NCBI RefSeq assembly: GCF_019320115.1
Contig: NC_089587.1
Span: 87,066,939-87,130,938 of the forward strand
DNA from: Miscanthus floridulus
Taxonomy: Eukaryota; Streptophyta; Magnoliopsida; Poales; Poaceae
Reading direction: 5' to 3'
DNA: 64,000 nucleotides
The position numbers and the translations under genes were made by a program. How positions within the stretch are numbered: the first letter of the stretch is position 1; the number at the start of each line of letters is the position of its first letter. This document shows, piece by piece, positions 24,514-35,879 of the stretch. Under the pieces are notes generated by a model. That model ran no database searches and was not told where the DNA came from. It worked only from the letters and a program-made list of their open reading frames with translations.

Positions 24514-25595
24514 CTTTCCTATTCCCAGACGCCTCGGGCAACACCATCAGCTGGATCTTTCTTGACATACTACGCCAGCCGTGGTATAACATAGCGGCGT
24601 ACAGCTAGGGCAGCGCAGTCTTGGCATGGACGTATCGATAGCTATGCGTTGCCTGCTGTCGCACCTCAGGGTATGTGAACTTTGGGGGTTGCTCCTACCT
24701 ATTCCAGGTTTGGTGTTGGTAACGATGGCCTGTTGGGAGCCCCCTTGTTACTGGTTTCCTTATAAGTACTTTGGTTCACTATATTCTTCGAGGCAGTTAC
24801 ATATGATGAAATTATTAATGGCTAATTCATTATCATGTTCAATGCAGCATTAGAACGGGTAGGATACATTGCCTACAGCTCTGTATATTTGGACGCAAGC
24901 AGAGTTAGTTAGAGGGAATGCGAGGCACAAGTATAGGGAGTACATGGACTTTCTAGACATCCTGACACAGCACCAGGTTACACTCTCTTTACTATCATAT
25001 ATGTGTCTTGTTCGATGTACACTATATCACAACCTAACGCAATTATGAAATGTTCAGGTGCATTGGTGTCCTTGGGATGCTCTGGAGCTCCAGGACTATC
25101 TGAGTCCTATCACTAGGGATGAGTCGGACGAGTATCGCTGCAACGTCCCTCTTATTTTCTTCCACGTGGTCAAGATTCACTTGCCCATCAGGGTTTGTAG
25201 GCAGTTTGGAAGAATGACAGGCTACCCACCACCGTTTTACTCCACCAACCAAGAATTACACGGGTGTGTTATTGATTAATAACAAAGCTACAATTCAGAG
25301 GTGTGTATGGTACAACTAACAATCATTTTGTTGCAGGTATGACCGTAGGAAGAGGTATAAGACCAAGGATTGGTGCGTGACACACAACTCGTACATCCAG
25401 TTGTGGCAGGCCAGGGACCGATAGCCGGTCGATGCGGGTCCCCCACACGACCAGCACACCTTCGACGAGTACCTGCAGTGGCTTCATAGGTCTACGAGGA
25501 CACATATCAAGCCCCCATACACTAAGGAGGCGATTGACGAGGACGACGAGGAAGATGTGATTGAAGATGTGTACGACGTTGCCACTACGGACAAC
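24514..25595 (+). pseudogene. Plant mobile domain protein, 3' exons, interrupted
   Basis: This is the continuation of the PMD gene after the solo LTR. In the frame left at 3,348 it continues LFPDASGNTISW and RQPWYNIAAYS. Later exons are about 24,847-24,975 (LPTALYIWTQAELVRGNARH), 25,058-25,260 (HWCPWDALELQDYL) and 25,338-25,595 (YDRRKRYKTKDWCVTHNSY, ending in an acidic tail). In-frame TAG codons stand where Trp or Gln would be expected (about 24,606 and 24,629), and another at ~25,423, consistent with C-to-T decay. The last exon is cut at 25,595 by a small LTR element, and its continuation is not found in the window. Confidence 0.83.
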
Positions 25596-26326
25596 TGTCG
25601 ACCAAAGATGCTCGGCAGTCCATCGAGGAGTATCCCACGATGGTAGATTTTTCGTAGAGGTGAGCGAGATCAGGAGCGAGATGGCAATACAAGCACCAAG
25701 ACACAAGATTTAGACAGGTTCGACCGTCAGTATGACGTAATACCTACATCCTGTGTTCTAATATATTGCATTGAGATGTATGGATCTTGTCCACTGGGGG
25801 ACCCCTGCCTCTCCTTATATACTCTGGAGGGGTAGGGTTATAAGGAAAATATCCTATTTGGTACTATACAATATCTTGCGGTGCACGCCTAGCAGCGCCG
25901 TGCACGCTTTGATCTTATGGGCTAGGCCACCTCTGATGGTGTGGCCCATGTCTTGTCTTGTGGATACCGGGGGCCATACCCCCATAGCTAGACCCCGAGC
26001 CTGACAGTAGGTGACGTAGTCACATGGTGCCAGGGTCAGAAAGTAGAAGACCAGCCGAGCAGGCAGCCAGTCCCCGGGTGTAGCCTCGAGATGAGAAAAA
26101 GCACATTCACTATAAGGTGAAGTGTGCCCACTTAGTCCCTGAGCCTGCTGGAAGATGAAGAATGAATCTTGTAGCAGGGTCAAAGAAAAAGAAGTCTGAA
26201 GACTTTGCCGATGTCATCCGACATGCACGTATCAAGACCCCAGATGTGTTGCCTAAGATCAGCACCCTGATCCGAACAGCATGGAGCAGCTTGATAGCAC
26301 ACCGATGAGACGTAGCAAGATCCGAC

Positions 26327-26960
26327 CACCAAGGGAGCACCGAGGAGTCCCCGGTGTCACTAGCGATGTCCGAGCACCGAAGAGCAAGGAGTCCTCGGCG
26401 CCGCTGGCGATGTCTGAGCACCGAGGAGCGAGGAGTCCCCGACGTCGCTGGCGATGTCCGAGCAATGAGGAGCGAGGAGTCCCCGGCGTCGCTGGCGATG
26501 ACCGAGCACCGAGGAGCGAGGAGTCCCCGACGTCGCTGGCGATGATCGAGCACCGAGGAGCGAGGAGTCCCCGATGTCGCTGGCGATGACCGGGCATCGA
26601 GGAGCGAGGAGTCCCCGATGTCGCTGGTGATGAACGAGCACCAAGGAGCGAGGAGTCCCCAACATCGCTGGCGATGACCGAGCACCGAGGAGCGAGGAGT
26701 CCCCGGCGTCGCTGGCGATGACCGAGCATCGAGGAGCGAGGAGTCCCCGCGTTGCTGGCGATGACCGAGCATCGAGGAGCGAGGAGTCCCCGGCGTCACA
26801 GGTGATGATTGAGCACCAAGGAGCAAGGAGCCCCCAGCATCGCTGGCGATGTTCGAGCACCGAGGAGCGAGGAGTCCCCATCATCGCTGGCGATGTTTGA
26901 GCACCGAGGAGTTCCCCGCGAATCTGGTGAGGTCCGAGCACCGGCGTAGCTAGCGACGTC
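26327..26960. repeat. 44-bp minisatellite inside the small LTR element
   Basis: About 13 units of a 44-bp motif, beginning GATGACCGAGCACCGAGGAG, run head to tail with a few substitutions each and degenerate ends. The period is not a multiple of three and the motif lacks stops on the minus strand. This produces long, overlapping but meaningless frames in all minus-strand phases. Confidence 0.9.
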
Positions 26961-27406
26961 CGTGCGGTGAAGTGTGCCCACTTAGTCATCGAGCACGAAG
27001 AAACCAAGCGCCGAGGAGTCCCCGACGTAGCTAGCGATGAAGCACGAGCGACGAATAGTCTGGTCAACTAGTCGGCGGCGAAGTGAGCATTGACTAGAAG
27101 CGACCGACGAACAGTCCGATCAACTGGTCGGCGACGAAGTCCATGAACCTAGCGGTCCGACCAGTTGATCGGTGGAGAAGTCCGAGCACTAGGTGGTTCG
27201 ATCACCTGGACGATGATCCTACAATACAAACATATAGAACAGGTAGTACATGATGTAAAAATATATGAACTCTGGAGAAAAATTAGCAATGGTGATGAAA
27301 TAGCATATGTAGCTCGGCGATCAGTTGGTGTGAAGATGTATTTAATATAAACCGCCCGAACAGTTAGTGTGTAGCTGAGTCTCCAGCCCTAGCTAGCCTA
27401 TTAACC

Positions 27407-27520
27407 ATAACGCAGAGCGCGGAGCCCGTGCACGTGTAGGAGGAACAGGCATGACCAAGGAGCCACTGCCGATCACCCATAACGCAGAGCGCGGAGCCCG
27501 TAGCACGTGTAGGGAGGAGC
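27407..27520. repeat. Short direct duplication in the small LTR element
   Basis: A ~32-bp segment beginning CATAACGCAGAGCGCGGAGC occurs near 27,407 and again near 27,479, in direct orientation with small differences. Confidence 0.6.
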
Positions 27521-27933
27521 CAGAGAAAGGGCCATCTCTAGAGGCGTCCGAGCATCAACGCGACTGTTCGGGTGTTCGGAAAATCATTTGAAGAGCAAAC
27601 ATGGAGAAAATAGTTCGGAGAAATATCATGGCGATATACGAAGATTGGAGAATATTTAGAAGAATATTAAAGCATGACTTAGCTTTAGACAGAAAGTTTG
27701 GTAGGTGATGTATGGCGTTATCTGGTTGGCATTGACGGCGAGCACCTGGCGGGCGGTGAATTGTTAGTGAAGGCGACCTCAGAGGTGGTTCTAAGATCGG
27801 ATCTGCTGTCGCGGGGGCTGGTGTAGCTAGCGATGAATCATCGTCGTGGACCGACATGGATCTCCACGAGATTGTTGATGAGAACGCATTGTTGATTTGA
27901 GGTCCATCTGGCTCACCATGGATCAAGCGCACA

Positions 27934-27953
27934 CCCCTACCTGGCGCACCAAC
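27934..27953 (-). promoter_or_regulatory. Primer-binding site of the small LTR element
   Basis: On the minus strand GTTGGTGCGCCAGGTAGGGG abuts the LTR end. The same 20 bases follow the 5' LTR of the Tat element at 33,397-33,416. I could not assign the primer tRNA from memory. Confidence 0.75.
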
Positions 27954-28316
27954 TGTCGATAAAAGATGCTCAGCAGTCCACCGAGGGGTATCCCACGATG
28001 GTAGATTTGTTGTAGAGGTGAGCGAGATGGTAATACAAGCACCAAGACACAAGATTTAGACAGGTTCGACCGTCAGTATGACGTAATACCTACGTCCTGT
28101 GTTCTGATGTATTGCATTGAGATATATGGATCTTGTCCACTAGGGGACCCCTGCCTCTCCTTATATACTCTGGAGGGGTAGGGTTATAAAGAAAATATCC
28201 TATTTGGTACTATACAATATCTTACGGTGCACACCAAGCAGCGCCGTGCACGCCTTGATCTTGTGGGCTAGGCCACCTCTGATGGTGCGGCCCATGTCTT
28301 GTCTTGTGGATACCGG

Positions 28317-28686
28317 GCGGCCGGGTAGGATGGGGTGAGTCGAGCGGACTACGACAGTCGGGTAGGATGGGGTGGATCGAGGGACGACCAAGATGCGGGC
28401 AGCGAGGCAAACTCACGAAGGCCGGACTTGATGGGGCTGTCGCCGCAGACTGCGGACGTCGAACGGTGCTCCGTGGGCGGCATGGAGGGCAGTGGCCGAG
28501 CGGCGCTCTGGGTGGCGGCCTAGCGGCGATGTGAGTGGCGGCCGGGCTTCTCCCAGATGGCAAGGAGCGTTGTGGCCACGCGTCTATGTGGGCGGCGCTT
28601 AGGGCGACGGCCGCGCGGTGCGGAGGGAGTCGCTGTGGGGGAGGGCAGCAGCGGGGGCGCCGGGCGGCCCGGAGGGAGTCGCAGCG
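28317..28686 (+). repeat. GC-rich ~360-bp direct repeat, copy 2
   Basis: Second copy of the block at 896-1256, same orientation. It starts exactly where the truncated LTR ends. Compared with copy 1 it has a few extra bases near 28,503-28,520 and many transitions. Confidence 0.75.
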
Positions 28687-28752
28687 AGGGAGAGCAGTGG
28701 CCAGACGACGCTGAGGGTGTCGCGGTGGGGACCACATGTCGGTGTAAAATTA

Positions 28753-29006
28753 GGCCCTTTTTGGCAGGGCTCCGGTGGCTCCGGCTCCCGCCCCTGTTCA
28801 CCTGTCGGCCGCCCACGGGCCAACAGGAGGCTACTGTTCACCAGAGCCGTTTTTCTCTCTCCTCCTTTTCTCTCTCACAGACACTGCCGGAGCTAGAGAA
28901 GCTCGTTTTTCGGGCTCCGCGGCTCTGGCTCCCCTGGCACCTATCGACCCGTGGGCGGCCGACAGGTGCGGGAGCCGGAGCCGCCGGTGCCCTGCCAAAT
29001 AGGCCC
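28753..29006. mobile_element. Tourist-like (PIF/Harbinger) MITE, 254 bp
   Basis: Left terminus GGCCCTTTTTGGCAGGGCTC and the inverse of the right end agree over about 38 bp with few mismatches, including GGCTCCGGCTCCCG. The flanking TTA at 28,750-28,752 and 29,007-29,009 is the 3-bp target duplication usual for PIF/Harbinger elements. It has no coding capacity. Confidence 0.88.
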
Positions 29007-29055
29007 TTAAAGGGAGTGCCATCGGCTTCACCACGGGAGTGAACGGGTCCAGCTA

Positions 29056-29379
29056 GGCCTTGTTAGGTCCTCCCCTAAAGTTTACTCACTCTCATATCGG
29101 ATGTTTGACACATGCAAAGAGTATTAAATATAGACTAAAAAATAACTAATTGTATAGATTACGACTAATTTACGAGATGAATTTTTTAAGCCTAATTAGT
29201 CTATGATTTGACAATATGGTGCTACAGTAAATATATGCTAATAACGGATCAATTAGGCTTAATAAATTCGATTACTAAGGATTTCTGTAATTTATTTTAT
29301 TATTACTATCCAAACACTCTCACGTGACATCGCAATATAACGTCTAATATTACTCCTTGGATTTAAACACCAAGTGCCC
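29056..29379. mobile_element. Grass MITE with GGCCTTGTT-type end
   Basis: The block begins GGCCTTGTTAGG and ends in a diverged inverse. Inside, TTTACGAGATGAATTT and AAGCCTAATTAGTC form the core typical of an abundant grass MITE family, repeated in inverted form near 29,255. Related cores occur at 60,623-60,950 and 61,121-61,393. No clean target duplication was found, so the ends are approximate. Confidence 0.65.
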
Positions 29380-30552
29380 TTTTTAGAGTAGAGATGAAAA
29401 GCAGCAGGAGGCCGTGTCGGCCAGCCCATCGTCACAGCACAAAAAGGTCCAAAAGTTTTGGTGGTGAACGCGTACGATCGACACGTCGGATCCTTCGTCA
29501 CCGTCCGAAGTGAAAGTGACCATGCGCTCCATCTGTCCCCAAGTCCTCCACGCTTTTGACCTCAATGAATTATAACTACTCTCCCGTCTCCTCACCCCGC
29601 TTTTGTCGCTTTGTCAAAGCTTCACTTTGTATCCCGGTTTCATGTCGCATCTACATATGCTTTCTAGATAAATTCAAGTGGTTTTGGTCCAGGACAAAGG
29701 CCGATCGTGTTATTACGCACGCCTAACTACAACTCTAACTATGACTTTATCTTATTTTTCTCAGTTTTTTTGCTCTGTCCCCCACTCTTTAAAACGAAGG
29801 TTTTTTGTGTTTATCCCATTATACTTAGCATTATTATGCCTAGCATAATGGGATAAATACCAAAAAAAACTCTATCCTCAGCTCTGTTATCCACAAGCAC
29901 TATACGCCAAAGAATTCATGGCGCGGTAGACAAGTTCTGCGGAAAGAAAGAAAAGATAGGAAGAAGGAAGGAGGCTCACGGGTGTGTGTGATTGGGTGAA
30001 AACGACAAGGGTTGATTGTATTATCTTCTTAAAACTTTTTAATCCCTTTTTTTTTGCTTTTCTGATATTGTTTAATCTTGACGACTCTACGGAATGAAAC
30101 GAAGGCCAAACAAAGATACTAATTTTGACCCCCAAAAACTAGGGGGCAAAATCATATAAAAATTGAACAAAATTAGCAAAACCAGCCGAAAAGTGAGTAT
30201 TAAAAATTCAATTAATTGCCAAAAAGTGAGAGCAGAGATAGCGCACAAACATCCTCGGCGTACGAAATCCCAGTGCAAAAATCACGTGGATTGAATTGAA
30301 CTCCTTCACGGACAGTACTTGTGCGGTTCTTGAACTCCACCCAACAATGATTTGACCGGTCCCATCTGATCCTGGATTCAAATGCTCATCAAATCCACAT
30401 CATGCCAGCCGCCAACCCCCTACGGGACCCACCGCACTGCTGAACCACTGCTCTCCAACCACCCTGATCCTCTCTTCAGCCTCTGCGGGACCCACCGCCG
30501 TACGATCAACGTCAAATGGTAATGTTATTACGCCAGTCATGTGCTTAGCTGC
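29380..30552. other. Intergenic sequence, no gene seen
   Basis: About 1.2 kb of mixed composition without a recognised frame, except for the fold-back at 29,801-29,868. A short phrase (CGGGACCCACCGC) repeats near 30,424 and 30,487. Confidence 0.5.
29801..29868. repeat. Fold-back (hairpin) repeat
   Basis: The arms TTTTTTGTGTTTATCCCATT... and its near inverse ...AATGGGATAAATACCAAAAAA surround a short AT loop, giving a ~30-bp stem. It may be a minimal MITE remnant; no target duplication is evident. Confidence 0.7.
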
Positions 30553-31469
30553 TTAGACTGTCTCCGGAACGCAAACACGAGACCTATTCCAGGATTTGAG
30601 GCACGTACAGGGAAAGGGTTACGTATCCAAAACCTTTCTTCTCCAACAGCGAGGCGCGGAGCTCCGGCGTCTTCGTCTTTGTCTTTTCCACGGCCGGCCA
30701 CTGAGCTGCGAGCTCCGACGCCAGATCCGGCGAGGCGCGCGGCCCCTTCGCGCGAACAGCACGGATGGGGAGGGAGAGCGGAGCCACGCCGGCCAGCCGC
30801 AGGAGGTCGCGCGGAGGGGGGGCAGCCGCGGCCGCCGGGGGTCTGCCCGCGCGGGGGGTGGGAGGAAGGGAGGGGGGCCGCCGAGGGCCGACCGTAGCAG
30901 GCGTAGGCGCCGCCGCGCCGCCGCTTCGGGAGGGAAGGGAGAGGGGAAGGGAGAGAAATGGAGGGAAGGAAGAGAGAGGGAGAGAGATGGGAGGGAGGAG
31001 CGGAGGCAGGAGAGAGGGGAGGGGCCACCGGGGGTGCTGCGCTGGCTGCTGCTGCTGCCGGGAGGCGAGCCGCCTCCGTCCCCTACCGGGAGAGGGAGAG
31101 ATGGGAGGGAGGAGCAGAGGCAGGAGAGAGGGAGAGAGATTTGCGTCGTCTCGAGAGCGAGACGCTTATTTGCGTTTCGTTTCTCGTTGAACGCAAAATG
31201 CCTATTGTGTTTGGGTCATCTGTTGGAGCGTGTTTTTTGTACCCAAAACACTGTGAACGACCTATTTTGCATTTGGGTTGTTGTCGGGTACCATAAAAAG
31301 GGGTCCCCTAAGCAAGAACTGAAAAAATCGCTTAGACCTTGTAAAAATCGAAGCCAAGAGACAACCACCGGCAAACCCCCACCTTATCCAAGGCTCGGCT
31401 GGACCGCCCGGCCCACCTCGAATAATATCCGGGCTCACCCGAAGCGGGCTCGGCCCAAAATGAAACCAC

Positions 31470-32260
31470 AAGGCCTCGGACGAGGTACCGATTCTCCGCC
31501 TCGCCCGAGGCCCCACGCCGCAAGGCCTCGGACGAGGTGCCGATTCTTCGACTCGCCCGAGGCCCCACCCGTAAGGCCTCGGACGAGGTACCGATTCTTC
31601 GCCTCGCCCGAGGCCCCCCCCGTAAGGCCTCGAACAAGGTACGGATTCTCCGCCTCGCCCGAGGCCCCATGCCACAAGGCCTCGGACGAGGTACCGATTC
31701 TCCGCCTCGCCCGAGGCCCCGCGCCACAAGGCCTCGGACGAGGTACCGATTCTCCGCCTTGCCCGAGGCCCCATGCCGCAAGGCCTCGGACGAGGTGCCG
31801 ATTCTCCGACTCGCCCGAGGCCCCGCCCGTAAGGCCTCAGACGAGGTACCAATTCTCCGCCTCGCCCGAGGCCCCGCCCGTAAGGCCTCGGATGAGGTAC
31901 CGATTCTCCGCCTCGCTCGAGGCCCCACGCCACAAGGCCACGGACGAGGTACCGATTCTTTGCCTCGCCCGAGGCCCCACGCCGCAAGGCCTCGGACGAG
32001 GTGCCGATTCTCCGCCTTGCCCGAGGCCCCGCCCGTAAGGCCTTGGATGAGGTACCGATTCTCCGCCTCGCCTGAGGCCCCACGCCACGAGGCCTCGAAC
32101 GAGGTACCGATTCTCCGACTCGCCTGAGGCCCAGCCCGCAAGGCCTCGGACGAGGTACCGATTCTCCACCTTGCCCGAGGCCCCGCCCGTAAGGCCTCGG
32201 ACGAGGTACTGATTCTCCGCCTCGCCTGAGGCCCCACGCCACGAGGCCTTGGACAAGGAC
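31470..32260. repeat. 51-bp minisatellite in the 5' LTR, 15 full units plus a partial
   Basis: Units begin AAGGCCTCGGACGAGGTACC and end in a CCCGAGGCC-rich segment. Each unit therefore has inverted ends (GGCCTCGG...CCGAGGCC) and can fold. Variant classes alternate (tail ending CCCGT, or a longer GCCAC/GCCGC tail). Long frames across it are repeat artefacts. Confidence 0.93.
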
Positions 32261-33042
32261 GTCACATCCAACCAACTCGTCCAACCACTCCAGCGATGTC
32301 AGCCGAATGATGGCTCGATACAACGGAGTGGCCAACGAGATGGGAGTCACATTGACGCCATGCCGTCTGGGATAGGACGGGGCAGGGGTTACCGGCCACT
32401 GTGCTCGGCACTGTGCCCACGACTGACACCCCGTGCTACACTGTGCTACCTAACCCCTGCTCCAAGGATAGCACGGTGTGGAGAGTCAAGTCCGGGTCCC
32501 TGTAGCCTCGGAATCGACGTACAAGACCAACTGCTCCCTCCAAGCCTTGGCTATCCACTTCTGGGCCCCTGTAGCCTCGGGACTCACGCCCGCCGAGTCC
32601 CCCACAATGGTTTAGCCTCTGCACCGACTAGGCCTTAGCTCTCTACATTGTCAACATATAGCGACCGGCACGTCGTCCGCAGTACGCACCATACCCTGCG
32701 TCAAGCCGTAGGAGCTCCCATGTCGTGTACGGGGCCAAGCTCCTGTATCCTCGGAGTCAGCACACCCGTGTCGTTGCCTCTACCCAGCCTCAGCTCCTCG
32801 CGCCAGTCAAACATACAGCGACCAGCACGCCTCCAACAGAAGAAGGCACGCATGCCACCACAGGAGCTCCCACGTCATACAAGGATCAGGCATGACCGGT
32901 GCATCGCTCCAGTGCACCGAGGATAAGGCCGCTCCACCGACCAAGTCGCCACAGTGATGAGCTACAGGGCTCGGACATGCCGCCTCTGGTCACAAAATGC
33001 CACATAGCAAATCCATGTACCACCCCCGTGCCTCCCTTTGAC

Positions 33043-33050
33043 TATAAAAG
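33043..33050 (+). promoter_or_regulatory. TATA box of the Tat 5' LTR
   Basis: TATAAAAG lies about 350 bp before the LTR end, in the context CTATAAAAGGGAGTGACC. The same motif is at 50,268-50,275 in the 3' LTR. It is the likely core promoter of the element's genomic RNA. Confidence 0.75.
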
Positions 33051-33396
33051 GGAGTGACCGGGGCCGCTTCTAGGCAGGGGGACACACACGTGCAAGTAAC
33101 GCACAACGCTCTGTAACACACATGCTTCCTCACTGCAAGGGATCAACATCTCAAGCAACCCATGCCACTCCACGTAGAGACCTGGGACTAGCCCACTCTC
33201 TCGCTAAGCTTGTAAGCCCCTACTACAAGCACCTCGATGCAAAGAATACGACATCGCTCTCTCAGACTGGACGTAAGGCACCTATTGCCTGAACCAGTAT
33301 AAACCTTGTGTCTCTTTGCATCACCATCCGGGATTAGGGGCACGTAGTACACTTTCACTAGTCGGTTGAGGATCCGCCAGACCCAAAACACCGACA

Positions 33397-33416
33397 GTTG
33401 GTGCGCCAGGTAGGGG
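33397..33416 (+). promoter_or_regulatory. Primer-binding site of the Tat element
   Basis: GTTGGTGCGCCAGGTAGGGG follows the LTR end directly. All 20 bases match the PBS of the small LTR element at 27,934-27,953. Confidence 0.8.
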
Positions 33417-33456
33417 AGCTACTGCGTGTCAGCTTAGTCATCCCGACAAGTTCCGA

Positions 33457-35865
33457 ATGGCAGACCCCGTGCGACCACTGCATTATGGCATGGTGATCTG
33501 GTTTGGGAGCCTAGAGTTCATGTCTCTAGGATATGAGTATGATATGGTACTCCTCCCACCCAGAGCCCCATCGACCAACGACGACATCACGCACCAGCAG
33601 CCTAGCATAGGCGGCGCCTAGGCCGCCGCTCTCGTCGTGCTCGCCAGGCATGACGCGGCCAGGACCACCCCGACGCCGCGCGAGCTCAGGGCGACGCACC
33701 GCGCTCCGCTAGTATCCCATACCCGGCTGTTGGTACAGAGTCCCTGGCTGGGGACCTGTCTAGCTTAAGCCTGGGCAAGGGAAAGACGTCGGTGGTGCGC
33801 AGCAACGCCCCGCCATCAAGCTCTGCCCCGCCACCTCCTGAGGAGTCGACTCTGGCGGAGCGGAGCCTGGCGACGACATCATCCCCATACCCCTTCGGGT
33901 TGGGCAATGCCATCGCCGCCTACCAATGTTTCGCCCTCGACCTCATCGCCACAACCCCGACCCACACCCACGCTAACTCCTCGGAGGAGGACGAGGCGTG
34001 GGCTGGAGCGGACTTCTCCGGGCTTCGCGACCCTGAAGCCATGTGCCGCTTCATGGCCATGAGCGACTACTGCTTTGGCTACTCCGACTCCGATAACGAA
34101 GGCACTTACAATCCCACTCGTGAGTGCTTCAACGTCGAGCTCGGGATGCCAAGCGCGAGCGATGAGGATGAAGGGGCAGGCAATCGCTCCTTGCCCCATG
34201 AGGGGGCAGGCAACGTCGCACCTCCACACGTCGAGCCCCGAGCAGCGCGGAACGAGAACCTTGCCCCCGAGGAACTTCGACGCCTAGACCTAGAGCAGCC
34301 CCGTGAGCTTCAGGCCAAGGTTGAACAAGACCGACTCCTTCTACAGCAGCTCCGAAACACTCTCGAGCAAGAGCAGCGGGGTCACGGTGATGGCGAAGCA
34401 GCCCGGTGGAGGGCTCGTGACGTCAACCACCGCATCAACAACGACGAAGGGGGCGAGCAACCCCCTATCTTCAATCGCGCTAGCCAAAATGTCGCGGCAG
34501 CAGTGATGCTACTCCGGACGATGCCCGAGCCCTCTACCTTGGAGGGGTGATGGGTCCACGGCGAGCTCCGAGACCTCCTCGAGACCGCCGCGGTACAGCA
34601 GGCCGAAAGTTCCACCTCTCAATGGCATGGAGGCGCCTCGGAACTACCCACGGCATCGCCTCGGTAGGATAGAGAGGCCTCAGTTCGTCTCGAGCCTGCT
34701 CGGGCACCGACAGCCAACAAGGCCCCCTCGGTGCACGACCGCCTCAATGACTGACACGAGGCGCAAGGCGACCACGATGTGGTCAGCAGGCGACGGCACC
34801 ACGACAACGACGGGCCCGCCTGAGGCTACCACTCGCACCGAGGCGGCTGCTACAATAGTGGGGAGGACCGTAGTCCTTCTCCTGGGCCACCTGGCCCTCG
34901 AGTCTTCAGCAAGGCCATCCGCGGCGCCCACTTCCTGGCCCGGTTTCGGCAACCAGCCAACCTCTCAAAGTACAGCGGTGAGACCAACCCTGAGCTGTGG
35001 CTAGCCGATTACCACCTGGCCTGTCAGCTAGGCGGCGTGGATGATGACCTGCTCATCATTCGCAACCTCCCCTTGTTCCTGTCAGACTTGGCGCGAGCCT
35101 GGCTCGAACACCTCCCTCCCTCGCAGATCAACAACTAGCGTGACTTGGTAAAGGTCTTCGTTGGAAATTTCCAGGGCACATACGTGCGCCCTGGGAACTC
35201 CTGGGGCCTCAAGAGTTGTCGCTAGAGGCCAGACGAGTCTCTCCGAGACTTCATCCGACGCTTCTCCAAGCAATGCACTGAGTTGCCCTGCGTCGGCGAC
35301 TTGGAAATTGTCCAGGCATTCCTCTCTGGCACCTCCTACCGTTACCTGGTTCGAGAGTTAGGCCGGAACGTACCAACCACGGTGGCCGCGCTCCTCGACA
35401 CCGCCACCAACTTCGCCTCGGGCGAAGATGCTGTCAAGGCCATCTTCCCCGACAACGACACCAAGGGGAAGCGGAGGGACGAGGCCCCTAGGGCCACGGC
35501 CCCCACCTCCCCAAGAAAAAGAAAAAGGGCCACCAGGGGAAGCACGTGGTCCTCGAGGCCGATCTAGTCGCAGCCATATATTGCAAGAATCCTCGAGGCC
35601 CCGCTAGAGGCCCCAGGCTCTTCGACGACATGCTTAAGAAGCCCTGCCCTTACCACTAGGGCCCGGTGAAGCACACCCTCAAAGAGTGCACCATGCTCCG
35701 GCATTACTACACCAAGCTCGGGCTCCCCAACGATGATGCCAAGAAGAAGGACGCCGGCGATAGGGACAACGACAAGGACAACGGGTTCCCCGAGGTGTAC
35801 AATGCCTTCATGATCTTTGGCGGACCTTCAGCGTGCTTCATGGCGTGTCAGCGAAAGAAGGAGTG
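33457..35865 (+). pseudogene. Tat gag, degraded
   Basis: The first good ATG after the PBS is 33,457 (MADPVRPLHYGMVIWF). The frame is broken by stops (~33,619) and shifts (near 33,790 and after 34,550). The conserved gag core is at about 34,950-35,430 (ELWLADYHLACQLGG and ESLRDFIRRFSKQC), with TAG stops at about 35,137 and 35,224. A C-H-C knuckle-like motif (CPYH...HTLKEC) lies at 35,645-35,695. Gag would form the virus-like particle; this copy cannot. Confidence 0.82.
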
Positions 35866-35879
35866 ACAGGAGGTCTTCT

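Larger units (their letters stand above)
25596..28316 (-). mobile_element. Small non-autonomous LTR retrotransposon with minisatellite
   Basis: Two related terminal blocks, 25,596-26,006 (3' LTR on the minus strand, TGTCGA to CTGACA) and 27,954-28,316 (5' LTR, lacking the last ~36 bases), flank ~1.95 kb with no gag or pol. A 20-nt primer-binding site adjoins the right LTR. The right end is truncated where the GC-rich repeat copy 2 begins, so no target duplication can be checked; the left flank is ACAAC. It sits inside a late PMD exon. Its PBS is identical to that of the Tat element at 31,282, so a Tat-type helper is plausible but inferred. Confidence 0.78.
31282..33396 (+). repeat. 5' LTR of the Tat element
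   Basis: A 2,115-bp LTR. In the first ~190 bp it differs from the 3' LTR by about six substitutions, all transitions, plus one single-base indel. It contains the 51-bp minisatellite in U3 and a TATA box at 33,043-33,050. Confidence 0.93.

Noticed and set aside
26110..27067. Three overlapping minus-strand frames of 150-240 codons
   Set aside because: Produced by the 44-bp minisatellite, which reads open in rotating frames; no domain.
31470..32260. Regularly spaced repeats resembling a CRISPR array
   Set aside because: Units are contiguous with no unique spacers, in a plant retrotransposon LTR, with no cas genes.
31262..32350. Very long open frames (300-480 codons) on both strands across the LTR array
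   Set aside because: They are translations of the 51-bp minisatellite, whose length is divisible by three and which lacks stops in several frames. The peptides are pure repeats and the region is LTR DNA.
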